From: Xiphias gladius
Lineage: Eukaryota; Chordata; Actinopteri; Istiophoriformes; Xiphiidae
DNA length: 64,000 nt
Direction of reading: 5' to 3'
Assembly: GCF_016859285.1 (NCBI RefSeq)
Contig: NC_053421.1
Coordinates: 7,520,600-7,584,599 of the forward strand
The position numbers and the translations under genes were made by a program. Below are positions 46,986 through 58,300 of the stretch, in pieces. Numbering within the stretch: position 1 is the first letter of the stretch; every line of letters begins with the position of its first letter. Below the pieces are notes generated by a model, which was given only the letters and a program-made list of their open reading frames with translations, did not search any database and was not told where the DNA came from.

Positions 46986-49900
46986 CATGAAGAAGGTACT
47001 GTATGCGTTACCACAGAAAGAAAATCTAGACTCTTTTTGCACTGTACACATAATCACAAAGATTATTGTTATCATATTATGTTAATACATGTGATTTTTG
47101 CAACAATATACTTAATATGTAAAAAAAACCCTTTGTTGGTAAAAACTAGCTTGTCTCCTCAGATTTGATTGTTGCTATCCTCACTAGCGAAAAGACTGAT
47201 GGAACAATCCCCTGCACAACTGTTCGTGCCCACTTAGCCTTCTTTTAACATATTCTGCTAAAAATATTGTGACAAGATATTTTAAAAATTGAATTACACG
47301 TTTCACAAGCCCAAAAACATTGGGCTGCTCTCACACGCTTGCTGTATTTGCCCAAGAGAATGTCGGCCTCTTTCTGTACCCTCTGGGATAAAACATCTCA
47401 TCACATGTTTGTGATGAGTTATAGCATTTATGTATGTTGAGGTTCAATCAATTCCCTCCTGCCACCATTTGGAGCCAACAGCATTTGTGGTTACTACCAT
47501 GTGAAGGATTAGTAATGTCAACAAGATGTATTCAATGATTTGATCTGTGTCCATACATTTGACATCATTAATACAAAGAAAAAAAAAAGGGTAAGTTCTC
47601 AACCCAAACGCCAATACTGTGCTTGCCAAAATTTGTATAAAACAAGAAAATGTCACAGTAATAATAATGTGATATCTTAATTTTATTGATCACAACAAGG
47701 AAATTCTTTATTCACAGACAGGTCAAAGGTCAGGGACAGCTACAGAGCAGCAGATCTGGAGATCATAGGAATTCAGTGTCCCAAAGACCCTTCAGTATGT
47801 GTCAAAATCTTCAAATGATTGGTCCAGTTATGAATTTGTGGTTAAACAAATTCAACTTGCTACCACTACACTTAAAGGGTCACTGCACTTATTTTACTTT
47901 TGAAGCTTGTGTATTCGTCGTGTGGAGTACTCACTCAGCAATTTTTGGAATTTTTGGAATCTTGACTAAAACTGGGACTAAAGATGTGTTTATACAGTAA
48001 GCAAAGCAAATACATTTTACATCACCTGGACCACTGTGCATATTGTTTATTGACCACAGGTAGCCAGTGTATCGACTCTACAGTCATTCAACAGGCTAGC
48101 TAGCAATGTACACATCGACCTTGTGTGCGTCGAGCTTGCTTGTTTGTACGTGTGACAGCCTAGCCTTTGACTGATTTCAGAATTCATTAAAAACTCTGTT
48201 TCAAGTTGAAACCTTTTCAACTCCTGCCAAGAAGTCTTTGCCTCAGTTTGTTCCACCCCGGGCGAGTACACATCTATCCGTGCCCACTAACGTCTTTTTA
48301 CTGACTTTGAATGGAATTGTGTTCCGTTGAAAACTTGCCTGCGTTCTGTCTGAACATACCTTGATAGTTAGAATTTCTTCACTGCATTAACCTGTGATGT
48401 GGTAGAAAACATACAGTATAATACAGAGTACCTCCTTTTGTTATTATGACATGCAACTGTACAGTATGTGTTCACATGCCTTTCCTATTTAGCGAGCGAA
48501 AGTCAAAGACAGATAGATCAGTATAAATCTAGATTACATAATGGGATACAGAAGCAAACATTTTGAGATATAAATATTAAGCACAAATGCCTTATCAGTT
48601 TGAAATCATGGCCAGTCCAATGTTGATTCACATACACATCTTAAAATGATTTACTGCCTTATTACTATACAGTCAGAGATCTCTGTGTATGGTTACAGTA
48701 GATATAGGGAGCCAGTGTGTTTAGTAGGAAAAGAGGACAGACAGGAAGAAGGTTTGTTACAGAAGCAACATTAATCTATTCCTCTCGGCGCTCTTTGAAG
48801 AGCAGCAGCAGCTATGACAGGCTAAATGTTTCCAGAGATGTCACATTTCCACAAAATCTAAAAAGGCTCTTGCGAGCACTCATCCTTTCATGTTTGATTG
48901 TGTGTTGGAGATCCTATGATAAACAGACGAGGGTGGTGGTTGGAGGGGAAAGGGGGCTGGGTGGAGGGGGTTTTGGGAGAAGAGATGTGGATGGGAACGT
49001 ACTCTGCTGCTTGGGCCCGCTTCGCCACCGGATCCAGATGCTTTTGCAAATTACCTCTTTGTCTACTTCAGAGAGGACTCGAAATGCAAGTCTGAATTAA
49101 GATCCGGGGTTTCTCTTCAGACTTCTAGGATTGCAGGGTTATTGCACTTTTCTGATTAATCTGGGGAGAACTATTCCATCCACCCCTGTCACTTGTGCAC
49201 TTATTGGCCCTAAAAATGCATATCCACCCTCAGACAGACATTGAACAGATGCGGCAGGGCTGCTGTGAACCATTAAGCATATGAGATGCAGCTCGTCACC
49301 ATCAAATGGGAGCAGAACTGGGCAGAGCAGGTACATTTAACACCATATGTCCCCTGGAAGCCAAATACACGCTTCCTGTGAGATTTGGAAATCACTTTAA
49401 ATAACAAAAAGAAATGCTTGGTCATCACGCTGAAATATGTTGGCTGAACACACACATACACACACACACACTCTCTCTTCCTGTCCGTCTCCATCTCTCT
49501 CCTCTTCATTCCTCCAAGGCTTTGCGTCCCTGTTTGTCAGTCCCGTCCCGCCGTCTTTTCCAGTGCCGCTTAAGTGTTTTGTGTCTCAACACTCTGTTAG
49601 AGAGTCATAAAATTCTTGTGGAGAAAACAGAGCACTTCCAGCTGAACTCCAGAGAAGGAGCAGTAAAGAGAATGTAAACTTAGGCAAAGAAGCAAAACGG
49701 AAAGGGAGGAAAAAATTATCCTCTCATAAAAGTAAAATAATAAAAATACCAGAACAGTAGTGAAACATCTTTTCAGCATTTTTTAATAAAACCTCTTAGC
49801 AAGCGTGTGCATTGATGGATACAGTTTCATGACAGAGCGTCATTCACTTGTCTATGACTGGATTTAAATTGCACCAGTGCCTCCCTGCAGGGTGTTATCA

Positions 49901-50214
49901 ATAGTTTATGAATGAAATCTTCAGTAGTGATATATAATATGAATGAACCCTGAGAATCTTGTCTTTTTCGGTTTGCAAACTGAAAACTTTGGTATTCCCT
50001 GCTTGAAACTCTAACCTCTGGGGACATGAGTCCTCCTCCCATTACATTTAGCTTGTGTAGAAATAGCACTCTGGCATGCACAGATAGAAAGCGCACAGAT
50101 GCAAAGCATTTGTGCTCATAATCTTCCACCTCTGGGGAAGTTGGTGGCAGTCTTCTCATGGTTTGAGGATGGTGCGGTCACAGATCTCCTGGTGGGTTTG
50201 GTATGAGCTATTAG

Positions 50215-50290
50215 GAAAGGAAGGAGGAGGAGGAGTAGGAGGAGGAAGAGGAGGAGGAGGTGGCAGAGGAGGAAGAGGTGGAGGAGGGGG
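50215..50290. repeat. (GGA)n-type purine-rich tract
   Basis: About 75 nt, almost all purine on the plus strand (GGAGGAGGAGGAGTAGG pattern), compatible with triplex (H-DNA) formation. The glycine-rich or proline-rich readings across it are not genes. Confidence 0.85.
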
Positions 50291-51887
50291 CATTCCTGAT
50301 TTCCAGCCAGGTTGATCGGCAAAAGCCTGCTCCTCATCTGTCCCACAGAGGCAATGCTCTCTGCAGCCAGCAGGGTGTCCTGTGACTGGCACATCTCGTT
50401 AGCGAAAGGAGGGTGAGGGTGAAATTGAGAAAATGAGATTGGGAAAGCAGAGTGAGTTTGTTCTCACGCCTGCAGCCTGTTTGCTTTGGTTTAAATCAGG
50501 GGGTGAGTTCCATAAATGCATCATTTCAATGCATCTAAGCACAGCATAATTACTAAATAACCATAACTCATCAACCAAAGCCACGTGAGAGCCATTCCTC
50601 CCTTCACTGCCCAGCCCTTCGGGACATCAAAGGACTCTCTTCTGGGGTAAACCTTAACCCATAATTCATGGCACGTTTAACCCGTAATGTACAGTGCTTC
50701 CTGTCACTGGGTGGGATCACCGGTGGATCAAAAAGCAGGTTCTGAACAAGGTGTCAGCCCCTTTGCTGTGTTCTTAGACAGCTGAATAAACCAAACAGAC
50801 AAGCAACAACCCTTCCTTCTGAAATAACCTTTTTAACTCTTTCTTTTCTTCTGACCTTACTAAAACCCAATATGCAGAAAAGTATTGATGTGGTAAAATT
50901 TTTCTATGCCACAAGCTGTGATCTTGCACATTTGATAAAGTTTATAAAATAGAGAAATGACACATAGTTGTTATTACACCAATATAATATTAATGATTAA
51001 CATTTCATAAGGGCCATGCAGGAACAAATATATATTCACTTTGTTTGCCACAAATTCATTCATAAAAAGTATAGGGAAATGTTGCCTCAACTGTGATAAA
51101 ACTCCAGTGACAGATTCCCAATTGGACCTGTTTGGGATTTCGGAGGGCAAGTGCTGCATAAAAATACTTTCAATACCAATCACCGATATAGAACATATGA
51201 AAAATCCATTCTATTATCTGTGTTTTACAACTGATGTCTCTAAGAATCGAAACAGAAGCAATGCACCATGGTCTGTAGCGACTTCTGAAACACGTCATCA
51301 CATCAAAATCTTTTGAGCAATTATTAGAAAATTAGGAAAAATTAATTAAGTTTCAAGGTGATAAAACAATGTTAAGTATGTATTTGTGAACTTGCATATA
51401 GATACACATGAAGGAATTTTCTATGACTGAATGATTCCATTGTTGTTATCCATCTATTTCCTACTACTGCTTATTTCTATTTAGGGTTGCCAAAATACTG
51501 GATACTTGGAGAAAAATTCAAAGAAACTCACGTGCCTACACCTATTGAAAAACTGGGGTTTACACTGAGCCGCATGTCTCTGGACTGTCGGAGGAAACTG
51601 GATCACTTGCAGGAAACCCACACAAACATGGAGACTCCACTCAGAAAGGAGCAGCACTGAGTTTTTTTGTCCCTTCAAATATATTCTCTCCACTGCCTAA
51701 TGTAATGGTTTGTCCTTGTCTGAAGACGAGAGCCCCCTGATAGCCATAATATACAGTCAGCCATGACTCGTTGGCTTGAGTTCCTGGACACAAACTGAAC
51801 TTGAGTGCATCTGTGCACAGTAAACTTTTCTGTTTTCTGTTTAGTCTGGCCGAAACATTCTACTAAAAGATTTAGAAACTTCTTTAT

Positions 51888-51889
51888 AA

Positions 51890-51937
<48 letters not shown>

Positions 51938-51940
51938 AAA
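51888..51940. repeat. (GAAA)n microsatellite
   Basis: About 13 uninterrupted AAAG units. Confidence 0.95.
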
Positions 51941-52234
51941 AGCAACTTCCTTTAGACTGGGGACTTGGTCCAAAAACCGTCCAACTGGTTGAAAATGTAG
52001 AAAAAAGTGCAGAATGAAATAGCGGAGAAAGGCATTGCATCTATTAATTTGTGTCAATAAATGCATGAATTTACAGACATGTCAATTTTATGAGCCTCTG
52101 GCTGGAGTGCCAAAACTATCCACTAACAGCAAGCTGGCCAAATAAAATGGCTCAACTGTTTATGATTGACTGTGCTCACAGGAACAACAGTTAAAGTTTG
52201 GCATAATGTGCCTGCCTACCTAAAGCAATTTTTA

Positions 52235-52235
<1 letters not shown>

Positions 52236-52311
<76 letters not shown>
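52236..52311. repeat. (GT)n microsatellite
   Basis: About 37 uninterrupted GT units, the longest dinucleotide array in the window. Confidence 0.97.
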
Positions 52312-52312
<1 letters not shown>

Positions 52313-55300
52313 ATGGGTGGGTGGGTGCATTTAATATTTTTTTGAACATCTGCTCAGAATGAGAGCAACACAGATTTAGTTTTTAATATGCAATACAGAT
52401 GCACAGGTTTCCACACATCATTCAGATTTCACCTCGCTTCTCAAAATGAAACAACTTCTTATTAAACCTCGCGATCTGTGCTTGTAAAGAAAATTACATG
52501 AGCTATTTGAAATCGATAAGAGAGCCCCTCCCGCCCCTCAGCAGAAATGAGCGGGACTGTTGTGGTCGACTGTTTGCTGATTTATTGCCCTTATATACTA
52601 CTGTGTGTACTTAACTTGCCTCAGAAAACATGTGGATAGAAGTTACAGCGCCTTTCTTTTTTTCCCCCTCACACAGACCACATTGTGCTCTTCACCAATC
52701 ATATCGCAGGCTTTGCGATGTCATTTGAGGTGGGAACCCTTGTAGGAGGGCCTGAACTGAGGCAGGGTGGGTAGGGTGGGGGGGGGCTAGTGAGGGATGT
52801 GGCTGGTGGGAGTTAGTTCTTAGCCAGACACTAGGCTGAATAAATAAACCCGGAAACATTAAAAGCCCTTTTCCCCTTCACCTTTGAACTTGTGCATTAG
52901 ATTGTGTAAACATACATCGAGACGTTTAGACACAGCTTGTCCTGACACTGTGCTACACACTCTGATGGTTCTTCCTCCTCTGCAACTGCAGCTCTACCTT
53001 CAGGTTTCTATGTGCGGGAGCGCAAAGGGTCAGGAATTAAAGCAAAACAATTTATGGGAGGAAAAGTAGAATTTTTTTTGTGCTTTGTTGTCAAATGACA
53101 AGACTCTGCCGCGTCATCCTACGCTGCAAGGTCTCAACTTTTTTTGGCGTGTGACTCCTTCAAAATAGAGAAATGTTTATCTGCAAACCCCTTGTCACTG
53201 GTTGCGTATTTCTACCGGCTGTGACCATTTCAGCAAAAAAAGTAATTTTCCTTACTGTATTATCACTGCCTCGTAAAGAAAGGGAAAGATCAGCAGAAAT
53301 TGTGAAAAAAGAAGCAATAATAATTGCAAAAATACAGTATATTTTTTCTGTTCTCTCCCAGGTTGGGAGAGAACTACTACTCTTTGTTTCTATGTGTACA
53401 ATGCAAAGTATGATTTTCTGCATATATGCTGCGAAAATCTCTTATCAAGTCTTTTCTGTCTAAATTGAGTCTTAAATTTTTCTTTTTTCCTCTATCTTCA
53501 TTTTCCTAAAACATGGGGAAAAACCGACCAATTCTGTGAGAATATCTCCACCTCCATTCTGTGAGAATATCTCCACCTGTTTACAGCAGGAATCAAATTT
53601 TTTCAAGTTTTTTCCAGAAATAAGGTCTATTTCTTGAAACATAAATGGATGATGCAGGTTGCTGCACTAAAATCAAGAAATATGAAACTTTATTTTAGAA
53701 AAATATTGACAAAAGTTGATTTTATTTGAAACTATGTTAGCAGATATTTTTCACTGTTTTAAAAAAAATATATAACTTTATAATCCTTGAGATTTCAGTC
53801 CTGGTTGATTTGGTGTGATTTGGTATGTGGTTTAATACTACAGCAAAAACTTGCTGGAGTATCTCTTTACAGTGCAGCCAAACAGACTTACATTGTTTTA
53901 ATAAAGAAGTTGGTCAATAATTATTGCAGCCATGATTTGATTTCATGTTGCACATGGCAAAGGTGTTTTTGCCTCACGCAACAGGGCACAAAAGAGTTGG
54001 TTACTTTGAGAAGAAATTGGAGGTATGCGCCATTTCAACTGTCAAAAAAAGCCTTAGTCAGCGCTAACTGCAGTGACGAAAATATTGCTTTTTTTGTGAC
54101 TCCGTCACAATGAAAGTCACCAATGTTTTGCCAGATGCATGCTTTTATTGTGAAGCAGCTGCAGTACAAAATTATATAGTGCAAATACAGTGGGCAGTAC
54201 AGAACAGTGAGGCTGATAACAGTGAGATAAACTTACAAACAGTGGCTCCAACCTTAAAAATGAAAAGTACTATACTATAGAATAATAATTAAGGAATGTA
54301 AATTCATTGAATGGCTATTGCATATAATTGCAGTCCATTAACAGTATGTAAAACAGGGTTTGATTTCATGAAAATTTTAAGGAATATAAGGACTAAATTA
54401 TAGAAAAAAGACAGGATCAAAAGATTTTTTTAGAAGTGCACACATAGAAATACATACAGTACATGCATTCATGCTGGTATGTGATGTTAAATATGTCTTG
54501 GTGACATGTTTTCATGCTCCCTTTGGTCTCCATTTAGGTTGGCGACTGAACACAGGCATTTCAGCAGTGCCATATTTAAGTAGACAGAGGATGAAGTTAC
54601 CACAGTGTACTTTTGAAGAACTACCTGGGTGGGCAGAGGGGAGAGGAGTTTGCAAATGGGCAGTCAACATGCACACACATACTCACACACGCCAACACAT
54701 GGGGCTAAAAGAGGAGAAGAGGACTAGAACGGGATTGCAGATCTGAGGTAAGAATGCAAGTATTTCAGCTTTACAAGGTTTAGCTTGTGGGGATCATGTT
54801 TTTGTCCTCAAATAGGAGATGAGCCCTACAATGGGAGTATGTCAGCATAGTCCACAGATAGTCATTAACTTTATTCCAAAGTCAAAAAGAAAACAAAGTC
54901 AACAAAAAGTCAAAAAAAAAAAAAAAACACGATTAAGTTGAAATTCAACCTTAACAAAGTAGCTGCATTGGCCACTCAGAATTCCAACATCTCTTTTTAT
55001 CATTTGTCTGTCCTCAACAACTAATGTTACCCTCACATTCGGTATGTCTCTGTTTATGTGTGTTCATGCTAGTTGGTGTGTATCTGTGTGTTTGTGTGCA
55101 TATGACCTGCATTATCTTGCTTTACTTTGGTTACAGAGTCCTCTAGGTTTTTTTGACTCTGGAGCTGGAGCCCCGAGGCCGACAGCAGGGGTTCTATACT
55201 TAGTTTCCTGTAAAAAATACCTCCGCACTCCACATCCTAATTAATGTGAAGGGCATGCCCAAGATCCCTATAAAATCATACAAGACTATACCAATTTCCT

Positions 55301-56729
55301 GGTAGCTTGCTCGCTACATGTGCTTCTTGTTCCTCAGCATAAGAGTTTCCTTCCCTGCAAACCCCATGAAGATTTATACACCACCACAACCACCATGCCT
55401 GCTCCCCCCCACCTTTCATTCTTCTCTCTTCTAGCATTTTCCCCTCAATGTGATTTGTACCTTATAACATGATACACAGAGATTAGACTCTCTGTCCCTT
55501 TTACTCTGAAATAAAACATGAAGATCTCATGAAAAGGGACTGTCAGGGCAACATGAAAAACACATGGCGTGTGCTGGTTGAACGAGGACCTGGCTTAAAT
55601 CATTTGGCTTGGAAAGGAGTGCAAAAGTTTTTTTTGTATGTGTGTTTCTCTGTATCAAAGTGTGTGTGTTTGGGAATGTGGGATTGTGTTTGGTGAGCTG
55701 GTGCTTAGTTATAAGAGGCCAAAAAACAGACTTATTGAAAATTATAAAGAAACACGGACTGATTGCATGCACGGCTGCACCCCAACACTCAGAAGCAGTA
55801 ACAAAGGCCTCTGTCTGAAATGTAACAGATCCCCCTAAACACACACACCTACACACAAATGTAGACGTGAGCACTTTCACAAAGCATGCATACAAACCTC
55901 TATACCATTGTTATCATGTTTTCTATATGTATTTGTTGTATGATTGTCAGTAGATTGCCTTTTGTTTTCCCTGGTTCATGTTGGGCTTATGAGATCCTAA
56001 TGATCCACTGTGATTAACTGATTGATATTCATATTGCGGTTTTGCACCAAGAATTACTTGAATTTTAATGATCTTCCAAAAATTAACAAATTGGCCTTGT
56101 AGGAATTGCAAAGAAAACATGCTTTTGACCACCAGCCAAAACTCATTTTAGTTTCATATGGTATAAGTCTAGATTTTCAATACATGTAAAGCTGCATGAA
56201 ATAATTTCCTACATAAGTGTCCTTAATGCCACATTAACACCTTAACAAAATGAAACACTCGTGACACAACAGGATGTAAAACATGTAGTTGTCACAAACC
56301 ACAAGTAAGTTGAGAACAGTTCAACTTAATACAAATGTCCTCTGACATAGAAGAGTGTAGCCTATCCCTGGGAATTACGTCTATACTGTATTCCAAACCT
56401 CCTGATCCACGTCCAATGCCACCGTTCAGTGCCAGAAGTAGTTCACCCTTCATGTAGTAAAGGTCAGGGTACCCACCCTGACTTTCAGGCAGGAGTTTGC
56501 GATCCATCACAGACCTGTAATCAACATTGACCTTTTTAGTTGGCCATAGCCACTGTCTTTTCCCAATATTAACCAAGTATTTTAATTGCCTAACCTGAAC
56601 ACTGCCTTAACCATAATTTTCCATTGCCGTAATGATTGTTTTCCTTAACATAACTTTGTGAACTCTCTGATGGTTGCCTCACAGTGACAACAAGTTACCT
56701 TGTCAGGCCTAGAAATAGAATAATCCCAG
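52312..56729. other. Interval without recognised genes
   Basis: No exon recognised. 52400-52760 is less AT-rich than its surroundings and contains GAAATCGATAAGAGAG and a CCAAT-type box (ACCAATCATAT); 55190-55290 contains CCTAATTAATGTGAAGGGCA. Both are candidate regulatory stretches on appearance only. Confidence 0.35.
53128..53235. mobile_element. Teleost interspersed repeat end
   Basis: CAAGGTCTCAACTTTTTTTG, GTGTGACTCCTTCAAAATA and TCTGCAAACCCCTTGTCACT resemble a repeat common in fish that starts near GGTTCCCAAC-type sequence. The inverted counterpart phrase GGGTGGGAACCACTGTCG occurs at 61181-61198. The extent is unclear. Confidence 0.4.
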
Positions 56730-56945
56730 GTGAGACTACAACTCATTTTCACACTTAAAGTTTTTCACAGATCAAACAATTGAGATATAGTGTGGTAACT
56801 AGTGAGCTTTAGCAGTGCAGGTAGGCGGAATTAGTTTCCTTTGTACAAAGCTAGGTAACTGTTTCCCCCTGTTTCCAGTCTTTGTGCTAAACTAAGCTTA
56901 GCTGCTGACTTTAGCCTTTTTCCTAGTATTATTTCTTCTGGCTGA
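56730..56945. mobile_element. Solo arm of the percomorph foldback repeat
   Basis: CCCCCTGTTTCCAGTCTTTG followed by GCTAAACTAAGCTTAGCTGC matches the right arm of the 18080-18862 element. The left arm is not found here. Confidence 0.5.
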
Positions 56946-56978
56946 TCTCTGCCCTGTTTTACCTTGACTTCACCGTTT

Positions 56979-57074
56979 CCTTCTCCCTGCCTGTTTTGTC
57001 AGCCTAACCTCCTGACTGACCAACTGTCACTGAGTTGTGCTTATGAGTCCTTTACCTGTTTCCTCCAGTTGTTT
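56979..57074 (+). repeat. 5' LTR fragment of the Gypsy remnant
   Basis: Shares CTCCCTGCCTGTTTTGT, CTGACTGACCA-like and GAGTCCTTTACCTGTTTCCTCCAGTTG-like sequence (compared in pieces) with 58149-58294, but lacks about 45 nt present in the other copy. Confidence 0.6.
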
Positions 57075-57780
57075 CAGTACGGACTGGCAAACATGGACTC
57101 AGCGGACTCTATCTGCCTCGGTGTGAAGGAGCTGTTTGAGCGTCCTGAGAACTTCCAGGCCTCCATTGGCATTCAGGCATGCTGCCAATCCTTCCTGGTC
57201 CAGTGTGGTCTGCTTTTTGAGCTCCAGACAGAGACAGAGCACTCTAAAGTTGCCCACATCATCTTCAACCTCACCGTATTATCGATTTGCTACCAGGTAC
57301 TGCACCCCCCAAGGGGTTTCTTCTACCCTCTGTCAGCCCTGGAGATGGAGGAGTATATCATGTCGTCACTTGCATTTTTCTCCGTCTTCCTCTCCTGCTG
57401 TTAACGAGTTCTTCTTTGTGGACAAGAAGGACAAGATGCTCTATCCCTGCATCGACTACCGAGGTCTAGCTGAACCTGTTTGTCTTCGTCAACCTGGATG
57501 AGATCCTCATGTTGTCCCCTGATGAAGAGACCCGTGTCCAGCATGTCCGTCGAGTCCTTCAGCACCCCCTCGACAACCAGCTCTTTGTTAAAGCCAAGAA
57601 GTGTGAGTTACATACCTTGTCCTTTGCCTTCATGGGGTTCACCATCACAGAGGGCAGCATCCAGATGGATCCCGCTAATGTCAGATTTAATTTCCCTTTG
57701 TCTTATTGCCCTGGGTCTAAGAATTCTCTGTCCCACCTGTTTGACCCCAACTCTGCCCATAAGTCTCCCACCAATATCCT

Positions 57781-57818
57781 GTGTGTGTGTGTGTGTGTGT
57801 GTGTGGGGGGGGGGGGGG
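57781..57818. repeat. (GT)n-(G)n tract inside the Gypsy remnant
   Basis: (GT)12 followed by 14 G, interrupting the decayed element between its RNase H and integrase scraps. Confidence 0.9.
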
Positions 57819-58148
57819 TACAGCTGTACAGCTGTTCCCTGAACTGGTTGTTTGCTTCTGTTTTCCACTGTTCCCGGGTTATCCTCTGGGAATACAGCAT
57901 CCTCACGGTGGTGGACAGGTTTTTGAAGATGGTTCTCTTCTTCCTTTGTGTCTTTCCCACCTTTGGGATGCCTGCTCCGCCCTGATTTGTTTCACCTGTC
58001 CCTCTTTTCCTTTCCTCCCTAGTGTATTTAGTCTGTGTTACCCAGTCTCTGTTTGTCTATGTGCCCCGTGTTAAGCATTCCAGCCTCTTTCCTAGTGTTA
58101 GTTCTGGTTTTTCTCATCTCTGCCTGTATTTTACCTGAACCAGGTCTT

Positions 58149-58294
58149 TGCCTTCTCCCTGCCTGTTTTGTTTGCTTGATATCTTGATTGACCACCTGTG
58201 TACTGAACTGTTTGTAAGTAAAGACTGTGATTTTTGGATCAAGATTATGTCTGAGTCGTGCTATTTAGTCCTTTGCCTGTTTGCTCCAGTTGTT
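58149..58294 (+). repeat. 3' LTR fragment of the Gypsy remnant
   Basis: Matches 56979-57074 at both ends and has the extra central piece with GTAAGTAAAGACTGTG. The two copies differ at many positions, so the insertion is old. Confidence 0.6.
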
Positions 58295-58300
58295 AAAAAA

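Larger units (their letters stand above)
46986..52235. other. Interval without recognised genes
   Basis: No exon recognised. Holds a degenerate retroposon-tail-like phrase (TTTATTGATCACAACAAGGA, 47683-47702), (CA)n near 49450-49470, the purine-rich block at 50215-50290 and (GAAA)n at 51888-51940. The segment 49100-49350 (with CTGATTAATCTGGGG) is a candidate conserved non-coding element. Confidence 0.4.
56965..58300 (+). pseudogene. Decayed Ty3/Gypsy LTR retrotransposon
   Basis: A gag-like piece in one frame (about 57100-57290; [16 protein letters not shown]), then a reverse-transcriptase start in a second frame (about 57400-57470; [20 protein letters not shown]). After that comes a later RT piece in a third frame (from about 57476; [10 protein letters not shown], then VRRVLQHPLDNQLFVKAKKC and MGFTITEG), an RNase H-proximal scrap (LSYCPGSKNSLSHLFDP) and an integrase scrap (VVDRFLKM, about 57910). 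The core between DYRG and FVFVNLDE is missing, the usual DD of the active site reads DE, and frames shift. It cannot encode a working polyprotein. Flanked by LTR fragments. Nearby host genes are unaffected. Confidence 0.8.

Noticed and set aside
50112..50394. Gly-rich / Leu-Pro-rich open frames at the GGA tract
   Set aside because: Direct translation of the purine repeat.
56964..57985. Functional host gene derived from the Gypsy remnant
   Set aside because: Pieces lie in different frames, the RT core is deleted, one active-site residue is changed and a (GT)n-(G)n tract interrupts the rest; no sign of domestication.
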